A stretch of DNA of 6,493 nucleotides from an uncultured Chromatiaceae bacterium. GTDB taxonomy: Bacteria; Pseudomonadota; Gammaproteobacteria; Enterobacterales; Alteromonadaceae. The stretch lies in NCBI GenBank assembly GCA_946481195.1, contig CAMLNG010000222.1:1-6493 (forward strand). The letters are read 5' to 3'. Below the pieces are notes generated by a model. That model had not been told where the DNA came from and did not search any database. It saw only the letters and a list, made by a program, of their open reading frames with translations. Below, piece by piece: positions 1 to 5,210 of the stretch. Both the position numbers and the translations under genes were made by a program. Position 1 is the first letter of the stretch, and each line of letters opens with the position of its first letter.

Positions 1-17
1 TTAACTTCACCCAATTT

Positions 18-25
18 AAGAGGAA
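18..25 (+). promoter_or_regulatory. Ribosome binding site of the serine hydrolase gene
   Basis: AAGAGGAA contains a GAGGA core 7 nt before the ATG at 32. This is the best Shine-Dalgarno match in the left block, and it fixes the start of the first gene. Only 31 nt precede the gene in this window, so the operon promoter lies mostly or wholly outside it. Confidence 0.7.
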
Positions 26-31
26 CCACCG

Positions 32-1543
32 ATGCTGAAACTTGCTGTCAAAACCCTCGCCGCCACACTGCTGGTTGCGGCGCTGTTACCCACCGCGAAA
101 GCGGAAGACCTGACGCCGGCAGCGCTGCATCAAGAGCTCAGTCAAAAAGACGCAGAATTTTTCCAGCGCGGTTTTAATCAGTGTGATTTGGCTTATCTCG
201 ACGCCAATGTCAGTACAAACCTGAAGTTTTATCATGACCGCGGCGGTTTTCAGGACAAACAACTCTTTATGCAAAACACCCGGCAACACCTGTGTAGCGA
301 CCCGGCACATAAACCTATCCGCAAACTGGTTGCCGGCAGTTTAAGGACTTTTCCGTTATACAAAGATCAAACGCTGTACGGCGCTATCCAGCATGGTGAA
401 CATGAGTTCTATCTGCGTGAGCCCGGCAAAACCGATCGGCTGACCGGCACAGCGCGCTTTACTTCGGTCTGGCTGAAACAAGGTGAAAACTGGATACTCA
501 GTGACGTACTGAGTTATGACCATCAGGAGCCTGTCGTCAGCGTGCCTGAAGCAGTGGCCGTCGCTCCCAACAACCCCATTACAGAGCCGTCTGCCGCCTT
601 TATCGAAGGCTTACTGAAACAATATCAGGTGCCGGCGCTGGGGCTGGGTTTAATCAGCGGCGGCAAGCTGCAGTCGGTGCGGGTCTATGGTGAATTGCAA
701 CAAGGCGTGCCGGCGCCGGCCAACACCTTGTTTAAAGTGGCGTCGCTGACCAAACCTATTGTCAGCCTGCTGACCTTGCGTCTGGTTGGCGCAGGCAAAC
801 TCAGCCTCGACGAAAAGCTGGCGCAATATTGGGTCGACCCGGACATTCAAGCCGATCCGCGCCACCTGTTATTAACGCCGCGCTTGGTACTCACCCATCA
901 GACTGGTTTTGCCAACTGGCGTTATCTGGAGCCGACAAAAAAACTGCAGTTTCAGTTTCAGCCCGGTACCAGGCATCAGTATTCGGGCGAAGGCTTTGAA
1001 TATCTGCGTAAAGCGCTGGAAGCAAAATTTGGCCAGCCACTGGAACAACTGGCAGAACAATATGTATTCACGCCGGCCGGCATGACAGATACGCATTTTT
1101 ACTGGACACCAGCAGTCGACGAGCAGCGCTATGCCCGCAATCACGATGCCAAAGGCCAGCTGCTGCCAATTGAAAAATATACCACTGCCAATGCCGCAGC
1201 CAACCTGCTGACCACAGTTGAAGACTACAGCAAGTTTCTGCTGTTTGTGCTGGCCCAACAACAGGCGATGCCGGCGTTGTACCAGCAAATGCAGACCCTT
1301 CAGGTTCCACTCAAAACCAATAATGGCGTTGGTCTTGGCTGGGAAATTTTTTCCGGCTTTTCGACCGGCGAAGCCCTGTTGCTGCATACCGGCAAAGACC
1401 CTGGTGTATCTACCGCAGCCATGCTGTTTCCGCAAAGCGGCAATGGCTATGTGATTTTTATGAATGGCGACAACAATGTCCCGGTGCTTGAACAACTGCT
1501 GCCACAGTTGTACCTTGGCGCTGAACTGTGGCAACGCAAATAA
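32..1543 (+). CDS. Exported serine hydrolase: N-terminal DUF4440/NTF2-like domain plus beta-lactamase (class C/PBP-like) domain
   Basis: This is a 503-residue exported protein. Residues 1-24 form a signal peptide with a basic start, a Leu/Ala core and a likely cut after A-K-A (residue 24). Residues about 28-165 look like a DUF4440/SnoaL (NTF2-like) domain. Residues about 185-500 are a beta-lactamase-family (PF00144) serine hydrolase. The nucleophile motif is S238-L-T-K241, in the typical context FKVASLTKP. The second motif is Y317-S-G, where the family more often has Y-x-N, and the third is H452-T-G, equivalent to KTG/HTG. The LTHQTG stretch near 288-292 is also typical. Family members include esterases, D-aminopeptidases and DD-peptidases, so the substrate cannot be read from sequence. 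C51 and C88 could form a disulfide in the periplasm. GAGGA at 20-24, 7 nt upstream, supports this start. It is the first gene of a probable four-gene operon with a sigma factor. The fold is well supported; the substrate is unknown. Confidence 0.9.
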   Translation: MLKLAVKTLAATLLVAALLPTAKAEDLTPAALHQELSQKDAEFFQRGFNQCDLAYLDANVSTNLKFYHDRGGFQDKQLFMQNTRQHLCSDPAHKPIRKLVAGSLRTFPLYKDQTLYGAIQHGEHEFYLREPGKTDRLTGTARFTSVWLKQGENWILSDVLSYDHQEPVVSVPEAVAVAPNNPITEPSAAFIEGLLKQYQVPALGLGLISGGKLQSVRVYGELQQGVPAPANTLFKVASLTKPIVSLLTLRLVGAGKLSLDEKLAQYWVDPDIQADPRHLLLTPRLVLTHQTGFANWRYLEPTKKLQFQFQPGTRHQYSGEGFEYLRKALEAKFGQPLEQLAEQYVFTPAGMTDTHFYWTPAVDEQRYARNHDAKGQLLPIEKYTTANAAANLLTTVEDYSKFLLFVLAQQQAMPALYQQMQTLQVPLKTNNGVGLGWEIFSGFSTGEALLLHTGKDPGVSTAAMLFPQSGNGYVIFMNGDNNVPVLEQLLPQLYLGAELWQRK

Positions 1544-1552
1544 GTACAACTC

Positions 1553-1945
1553 ATGACCGGACAAGAGTGGGCAGAGATCCTGGTACCTTTAATTTCCTTT
1601 AGCGCACTGGTTGCGCTGCTGGGGTTGTTATTGCTTTATAAGTACAAGAAAAAGCAGCTGTTTTTGCAGATGATCGAACGCACGCTGCAGCAGCAGGTAG
1701 CGCTGCCCCCCCAGACTATCCGCGAAGTGGCCAATCAGGTGTTCTCGACCAACCGCGACGTACGTAAAGGAATTTTTTTGCTGACGGTTGCACTGTCGAT
1801 TGCGGCATTTTCTTACCTGGCGGATTTCCCGCAGCGCGGCAATCTGGATTTAAACGATGCGTTGTATGGCATCGCCATGCTTCCCGGCTTGCTTGGCCTG
1901 GCGTTTTTACTGCTGGCCCGGCTTGACCGCCAGCGGCCGCTCTAA
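1553..1945 (+). CDS. Three-helix inner-membrane protein, DUF6249-like, next to ECF sigma factor
   Basis: This is a 130-residue membrane protein. Hydrophobic segments lie at about 9-29, 73-91 and 104-123. TM1 is followed by the basic run KYKKK, so by the positive-inside rule the 43-residue loop 30-72 should be cytoplasmic, with the N-terminus outside and the C-terminal RLDRQR inside. The loop looks helical and contains the IREVANQVFS...RDVRKGIFLL pattern that I associate with DUF6249 proteins; that assignment is from memory and moderate. There is no cysteine, so it is not a zinc-binding anti-sigma factor. The gene starts 9 nt after the hydrolase stop with no strong Shine-Dalgarno, suggesting translational coupling, and ends 9 nt before the sigma factor. 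A role as membrane anchor or regulator of the sigma factor is inferred from position only. Confidence 0.8.
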   Translation: MTGQEWAEILVPLISFSALVALLGLLLLYKYKKKQLFLQMIERTLQQQVALPPQTIREVANQVFSTNRDVRKGIFLLTVALSIAAFSYLADFPQRGNLDLNDALYGIAMLPGLLGLAFLLLARLDRQRPL

Positions 1946-1954
1946 GCCAAGCAC

Positions 1955-2515
1955 GTGTCCCCGACGCCAAAGTCACGGCAAGCACTGCAACAGGCATCGG
2001 TCGACCAGCTGGTGGCTATTGTGCAGGCCTGTAGCGACAACGCGGCTTTTGATGAACTATTTGGCCGCTTTGAGCGCAAGCTACGGGCGTTTTTGTTGTA
2101 TAAATCCAGCGACAGCAAGTTTGAAGTTGATGATTTAATGCAGGAAACTTATGTCAAAGCCTTCCTGCATATCGGTCAGTATCAGCAACAGGCGGAGTTT
2201 TCCACCTGGCTGTTACGCATAGCCATCAATGAGTTATTGCAGGCCAAACGGGCGCAGGGCATTTTTGCCCGGCTGAAACAACGCTGGTTCCACAGCGAGC
2301 CCGAAGCACAGAGCCATACCGACGTCAGCGCCGAACAGCGCGACGCCGCAGCCTTGCTGGCGTGCCTCAGTGATGTGCAGCAGCAAGTCTTTGTCTGTGC
2401 TGAATTTTATGGTTATTCACAAAGCGAAATCGCCGAGCAGTTACAGTTGCCGCTCGGCAGCGTCAAAACCTATATGAAACAGGCGCGCGCAGCGCTCGAC
2501 AGGATAAACAGCTGA
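1955..2515 (+). CDS. ECF-type RNA polymerase sigma factor (sigma-70 family)
   Basis: This 186-residue protein should direct RNA polymerase core to a specific promoter set. Sigma region 2 spans about 33-100: AFDELF, then the DDLMQETYVKAF core-binding helix at 59-70 and FSTWLLRIAINELL at 82-95 for -10 recognition. A polar linker runs from about 101 to 130. Region 4 spans about 131-183, ending in the helix-turn-helix YSQSEIAEQLQLPLGSVKTYMKQARAAL that reads the -35 element. The length is typical of the ECF group. No C-terminal extension or zinc motif is present. The start is GTG with no clear Shine-Dalgarno, 9 nt after the preceding stop, which suggests low or coupled translation. It lies between two small membrane-protein genes, the position where an anti-sigma factor is expected, yet neither is a recognisable anti-sigma factor. 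The regulon is unknown. Confidence 0.93.
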   Translation: MSPTPKSRQALQQASVDQLVAIVQACSDNAAFDELFGRFERKLRAFLLYKSSDSKFEVDDLMQETYVKAFLHIGQYQQQAEFSTWLLRIAINELLQAKRAQGIFARLKQRWFHSEPEAQSHTDVSAEQRDAAALLACLSDVQQQVFVCAEFYGYSQSEIAEQLQLPLGSVKTYMKQARAALDRINS

Positions 2516-2745
2516 TGATGAAACTGAAATGGCAACTCCGGCTGCGGCTTTGGCTGTGGCAACAGCGCCGCTATCTGATCCTGAGCGCTGCCAGCCTGCT
2601 GGCTGCAGTGCTGCTGCTGGCAGGCAACGCCATGTTGCTGTCGTTGGTGCCGGCATTACCGGCTATGGCTGTACCGCTGCTGACAATGGGTCAGCTGGGC
2701 ATTGCCGGGCTTTTAGTGACACTGGTGCTGCTTGCAGCGGATTAA
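2515..2745 (+). CDS. Small two-helix membrane protein translationally coupled to the sigma factor
   Basis: This 76-residue protein is not recognised. It has a strongly basic, Trp-rich N-terminus (residues 1-19, several K/R and three W), followed by hydrophobic helices at about 20-45 and 52-74 joined by a short Pro-containing turn. The predicted topology is N-in/C-in with almost no periplasmic domain. Its ATG overlaps the last base of the sigma TGA (TGATG at 2513-2517). A second in-frame ATG follows at 2518. AGGA at 2501-2504 lies 10 nt before the first ATG and favours that start. The overlap implies coupled synthesis with the sigma factor, so a role in holding or sensing for it is plausible. 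There is no sequence evidence for sigma binding, and no Cys or His-Cys zinc motif. Confidence 0.7.
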   Translation: MMKLKWQLRLRLWLWQQRRYLILSAASLLAAVLLLAGNAMLLSLVPALPAMAVPLLTMGQLGIAGLLVTLVLLAAD

Positions 2746-2832
2746 TCGATTTCCCCCACTTCCCGGCGATAAAAAACTGCCGGAAACCGCCGGTTTGAAG
2801 TACCATCAGACTTTTAACGGTATCGCCCGGGA
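2746..2832 (+). other. Intergenic gap between sigma operon and TIGR02285-type gene
   Basis: This 87-nt gap is the first real break in the + strand gene run. An A6 tract (2771-2776) is followed by CCGG (2780-2783), a 6-nt loop, CCGG (2790-2793) and TTT. This is a short hairpin that could weakly terminate, but it lacks a strong stem and a long U-run. TTGAAG at 2795-2800 resembles a -35 box, but no convincing -10 follows at the right distance. The gap suggests separate transcription of the next gene without proving it. Confidence 0.35.
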
Positions 2833-3705
2833 ATGAATATGACGCTCTCTCGCTGCTGGCTACTGTTGTTGTTTATTGGCACTGCGCCGGTGTGGGCCAA
2901 TGCCCCCTCATCACCCTCTCTACAGATCCATCATTTTGACAGTGAATCTGTGGCACTGCTGAACAGTGGCAGCACTGACGGCTATGCAGATATCGACACT
3001 ATCCTGTTATTATTTAAAGCCTTAGGTAATGCGCCCACAGTCAGCGAGCTACCGATTGGCCGTACAGATCGGATGATGGAACAAGGTTTACCGGTGTGTT
3101 CCCTGAACCGGGTGAAAAGTAAAACGCGTGCCGCCAAATTTCTGTTTTCATTACCGATTAATTTTTACCTCGGTTATCAGCTCTACCAACATGCCAATAC
3201 CGACCCCTTGCCGGCAACGCTGCTCAATGGAAAAAATCAGATCAGCAGCTTAAAACAGCTGATGCAGCACTATCCGCGGAGTCAATTTGTACTCCCGAAA
3301 AACTATTCATTTGGTGATGCACTGGACCAGGCGATCGCTGAAATTCCGTCCCGTCAAATCACGGCAATTTCGACCTATCACTACTACCAGCATTTTCTGG
3401 CGATGTTTGAAGCTGGCCGCGCTGACTTTATTTTGCTCTACCCAACAGAAATGCAGACCTACCTGCAACAGAACCCTGAACTGAAAGTCCGGCATTACCC
3501 ATTGGCGCAAGCGCCACAATTCACCACCGGCCATCTGATGTGCGCAAATACCCCACAAGGCCGTGAATTTATCAGCCGCGTCGATACGGCCTTACGTAAA
3601 CTCTATCGCGATCCGGCTTTTACCGAAGCCAACAGCCGCACTCTGACCGCACCGGAAGCAGCACAAATCCGCCGGGCGATTCAGGCACAAGCAGCGCTCA
3701 AATAA
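2833..3705 (+). CDS. Periplasmic solute-binding-like protein, TIGR02285 type
   Basis: This 290-residue exported protein has a signal peptide (hydrophobic core 8-19, likely cut near VWANA, residues 20-24). The mature part resembles the periplasmic binding protein type 2 (SBP_bac_3-like) fold in the TIGR02285 group. Supporting stretches are residues 75-92 (IGRTDRMMEQGLPVCSLN), 106-120 (SLPINFYLGYQLYQH) and 195-215 (the GRADFILLYPTEM region). Such proteins usually bind small polar ligands; no ligand or transporter partner can be named here. C89 and C237 could form a disulfide. No permease or ATPase gene is adjacent, and no histidine-kinase or GGDEF domain is fused, so it is an orphan. ATG at 2833 gives the longest frame, but GGGA at 2829-2832 sits 6 nt before the third-codon ATG at 2839, which may be the true start. 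It converges on the DUF4256 gene, with 13 nt between stop codons. Confidence 0.8.
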   Translation: MNMTLSRCWLLLLFIGTAPVWANAPSSPSLQIHHFDSESVALLNSGSTDGYADIDTILLLFKALGNAPTVSELPIGRTDRMMEQGLPVCSLNRVKSKTRAAKFLFSLPINFYLGYQLYQHANTDPLPATLLNGKNQISSLKQLMQHYPRSQFVLPKNYSFGDALDQAIAEIPSRQITAISTYHYYQHFLAMFEAGRADFILLYPTEMQTYLQQNPELKVRHYPLAQAPQFTTGHLMCANTPQGREFISRVDTALRKLYRDPAFTEANSRTLTAPEAAQIRRAIQAQAALK

Positions 3706-3718
3706 GCTTGTGGTCTGG

Positions 3719-4264
3719 TTACACCCGCACCAGCCCGCGAAACCCGCGGGCGGCGTAATAAGAATCAGCACCATTGTGGTAGATAAAGACCTGATCATAA
3801 CGCCGGTCGCCAAACAGCGCCCCGCCTAAGCTACGGATTTCAGCCGGCGTGGCAATCCAGCTGGAAGTTTTTTGATCCACCGCCTTGATGCTTTGCAATA
3901 AGCGGTATTGCTGTTCGTTTAATAGCTCAATGCCAATCTGCGCTGCCAGTTCACTGACGCAACCAGCTGGTTTATTGGCTTTGCGTGCATCCAGCGCTTT
4001 GCGGTCAAAACACAAACTACGCCGCCCACTTGGGCTTTCGGCCGAAAAATCACAAAACAGCAAATCACCGGTTTGCGCATCCACCGCCAGCAGATTTGGT
4101 TCGCCGCCGCTGGATTCCATCGCCGCCAGCACTTCAAGTTTGGCCGGTGCCGCCTGCAGCCTAGCCTGTATTTGTGGCCAGCTCAGGTCTGGATGGCGCT
4201 CAGGGTGTCCTGTAAAACGTTGTTGCAAAATATCCAGCATTGTTGATTCGGCTAACAAATCCAT
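3719..4264 (-). CDS. DUF4256 domain-containing protein (function unknown)
   Basis: This 181-residue cytoplasmic protein spans one DUF4256 domain at full family length. Recognisable conserved blocks in order are SGGEPNLLAV (52-61), FCDFSAESPSGRRSLCFDR (70-88), GIELLNEQQYRLLQ (111-124), KTSSWIATPAEIR (132-144), LGGALFGDRRYDQVFIYHNGA (146-166) and a C-terminal RGFRG. The acidic, Ser and His positions suggest a catalytic or ligand-binding pocket, but the family has no assigned activity that I know of. There is no signal peptide or membrane segment. GGAGA (reverse complement of 4271-4275), about 6-7 nt before the ATG, supports this start over the internal Met at residue 9. It lies 22 nt downstream of the AraC-type regulator on the same strand, so the two are very likely co-transcribed. 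Confidence 0.9.
   Translation of the reverse strand: MDLLAESTMLDILQQRFTGHPERHPDLSWPQIQARLQAAPAKLEVLAAMESSGGEPNLLAVDAQTGDLLFCDFSAESPSGRRSLCFDRKALDARKANKPAGCVSELAAQIGIELLNEQQYRLLQSIKAVDQKTSSWIATPAEIRSLGGALFGDRRYDQVFIYHNGADSYYAARGFRGLVRV
3733..3751. terminator. GC-rich perfect hairpin at convergent gene ends
   Basis: GCCCGCG (3733-3739) and CGCGGGC (3745-3751) form a perfect 7-bp stem with a 5-nt loop. It starts 28 nt past the stop of the TIGR02285-type gene and lies inside the last codons of the opposing DUF4256 gene. Neither strand has a U-tract after it, so it is not a standard intrinsic terminator. It might pause polymerase or protect a 3' end, or merely reflect Arg/Gly/Ala codons. Confidence 0.25.
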
Positions 4265-4270
4265 AAACTA

Positions 4271-4276
4271 TCTCCG
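4271..4276 (-). promoter_or_regulatory. Ribosome binding site of the DUF4256 gene
   Basis: On the minus strand the 22-nt spacer after the AraC-type stop contains CGGAGATAG. The GGAGA core lies 6-7 nt from the ATG (complement of 4262-4264). This is a strong independent translation signal even though the gene is second in the operon. Confidence 0.6.
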
Positions 4277-4286
4277 CTATCGTTTT

Positions 4287-5099
4287 TCACTGCTGCTGTA
4301 AGGATGCCCACACCTTGGGGGTAGTGCCAAAACACTGTTTAAAATGCCGGTGCAGATGACTCTGATCGGTAAAGCCGCAACTGATCGCGACCTGAACCAG
4401 CGGCAAGCCACGCTCTATCAGGGTTTTAGCTTTCTGCAGCCGTTTCAGGATCACGTAGCGGTAAGGCGTGGTGCCGTATAGCGCCCTGAAATCCCGGGTG
4501 ACCTGCCACTTACTGTATTGGGAAATCACCGCCAGTTCATCCAACGTGATCTCGGCAGGTATACAGGCATCGACGGCAATCATATCGTCGATATATTGCC
4601 GAACCCGGTTCATTGCCTGGTAGTTGGCTTTGGTATGCCGGATGCTGTTCCCGGTGTTTTGTTGCAAACAGCAAGCAAATGAATAGATCAACTCCTGCTG
4701 CTCTAAGATTTCCAATGGTCGATTAAACTCTGCTAACAACGCGCTGGCGATGCGGACAAAATGCGGGGCTTTGGACACTCCGCCGGGCAAAAACGGTAAA
4801 CTTGCGCCTTGCAGAACCTGTTGCACCTCGGCCGGATCAATAGTGATGGCGCGATAGGCAAACGGACTTTCAGTACCGGCCTGACCATCATGCAGTTCGT
4901 CAGGGTGCAGTATCACTACCTCGCCCGGCAATGAATGGCGCAGTTCACCGCGATAATGAAAACTTTGCACGCCAGCAGTGGTTAAGGCCAGCGTATAAGT
5001 ATCGTGACGATGCGGCGCATAAGCCAGACCGCTGAAACAAGCTTCGAATCGCTCTGTCTCCCCGGCGGCACGTTTGACCCATCCCTGGTTTTTCCTCAT
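4287..5099 (-). CDS. AraC-family transcriptional regulator (cupin sensor plus double HTH)
   Basis: This 270-residue DNA-binding regulator has an AraC_binding cupin sensor at about 15-150, with the PHRHDTY motif (H30, H32) and PGEVVILHPDELHDG (59-72, H70) typical of the sugar- or small-molecule-binding pocket. The AraC/XylS double helix-turn-helix domain follows at about 183-266. The first helix pair is TLDELAVISQYSKWQVTRDFRA (185-206). The second runs from VQVAISCGFTDQSHLHRHFK to FGTTPKVW. The ligand is unknown. The start has AGGAG on the minus strand 11 nt upstream (within 5111-5115), a slightly long spacing. It is transcribed divergently from the transferase gene and probably leads the DUF4256 gene. 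The intergenic 17-bp direct repeats are plausible binding sites, as AraC-family proteins commonly bind paired direct repeats of about that size. Autoregulation and control of the transferase are inferred. Confidence 0.93.
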   Translation of the reverse strand: MRKNQGWVKRAAGETERFEACFSGLAYAPHRHDTYTLALTTAGVQSFHYRGELRHSLPGEVVILHPDELHDGQAGTESPFAYRAITIDPAEVQQVLQGASLPFLPGGVSKAPHFVRIASALLAEFNRPLEILEQQELIYSFACCLQQNTGNSIRHTKANYQAMNRVRQYIDDMIAVDACIPAEITLDELAVISQYSKWQVTRDFRALYGTTPYRYVILKRLQKAKTLIERGLPLVQVAISCGFTDQSHLHRHFKQCFGTTPKVWASLQQQ

Positions 5100-5105
5100 C
5101 GGGGG

Positions 5106-5122
5106 CTATACTCCTGAATGTA
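5106..5122. repeat. Direct repeat copy 1, candidate AraC-type operator
   Basis: CTATA-N3-CTGAATGTA recurs at 5175-5191 in the same orientation, with 14 of 17 positions identical and all three differences in the central spacer. This copy ends 7 nt upstream of the regulator ATG (5097-5099). On the minus strand it contains the AGGAG ribosome-binding sequence, so a bound protein would sit over the regulator's leader, consistent with autorepression. Confidence 0.55.
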
Positions 5123-5129
5123 GGGGCTG

Positions 5130-5157
5130 TTGGCAGCGCAATATCGTGCAATAACAT
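5130..5157 (+). promoter_or_regulatory. Candidate sigma-70 promoter for the transferase gene
   Basis: TTGGCA (5130-5135, one mismatch to TTGACA) and TAACAT (5152-5157, 4 of 6 to TATAAT) are 16 nt apart. Initiation near 5164 would give a leader of about 47 nt and place repeat copy 2 just downstream of the start point, where binding would tend to block transcription. GGA at 5200-5202, 8 nt from the ATG, is the likely ribosome site. This is a by-eye match only. Confidence 0.35.
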
Positions 5158-5174
5158 GCTCAGTGATGGCTTTA

Positions 5175-5191
5175 CTATATCGCTGAATGTA
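5175..5191. repeat. Direct repeat copy 2, candidate AraC-type operator
   Basis: This is the second copy of CTATA-N3-CTGAATGTA. It lies 69 bp (start to start) from copy 1 and ends 19 nt before the transferase ATG at 5211. Read on the minus strand it contains TATAGT (5174-5179), a possible -10 for the regulator gene. The spacing of the copies, 6.5 to 7 helical turns, could allow looping. Assignment as an operator is inference. Confidence 0.55.
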
Positions 5192-5210
5192 AACCATTTG
5201 GAAATTAAAC

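Noticed and set aside
22..26. GGAAC resembling the -35 core of ECF-dependent promoters
   Set aside because: It overlaps the ribosome binding site and lies 6 nt from the start codon, too close to act as a promoter for this gene.
872..1564. 230-codon open frame on the minus strand opposite the serine hydrolase
   Set aside because: It is antisense to a gene with clear domains and signal peptide. Its translation is Gln/Phe/Leu-rich without any recognisable motif, as expected of a shadow frame.
2782..2787. GGAAAC resembling an ECF -35 element upstream of the TIGR02285-type gene
   Set aside because: No convincing -10 element is found 16-17 nt downstream, and the match is too short to stand alone.
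2784..2796. AAACCG-C-CGGTTT palindrome considered as a terminator
   Set aside because: The centre leaves a 1-nt loop, so it cannot fold as a hairpin. The alternative CCGG stem is only 4-5 bp with no long U-tract.
3885..4301. 138-codon + strand frame opposite the DUF4256 gene
   Set aside because: It is antisense to a gene with strong family motifs and has low-complexity Ser/Cys-rich content.
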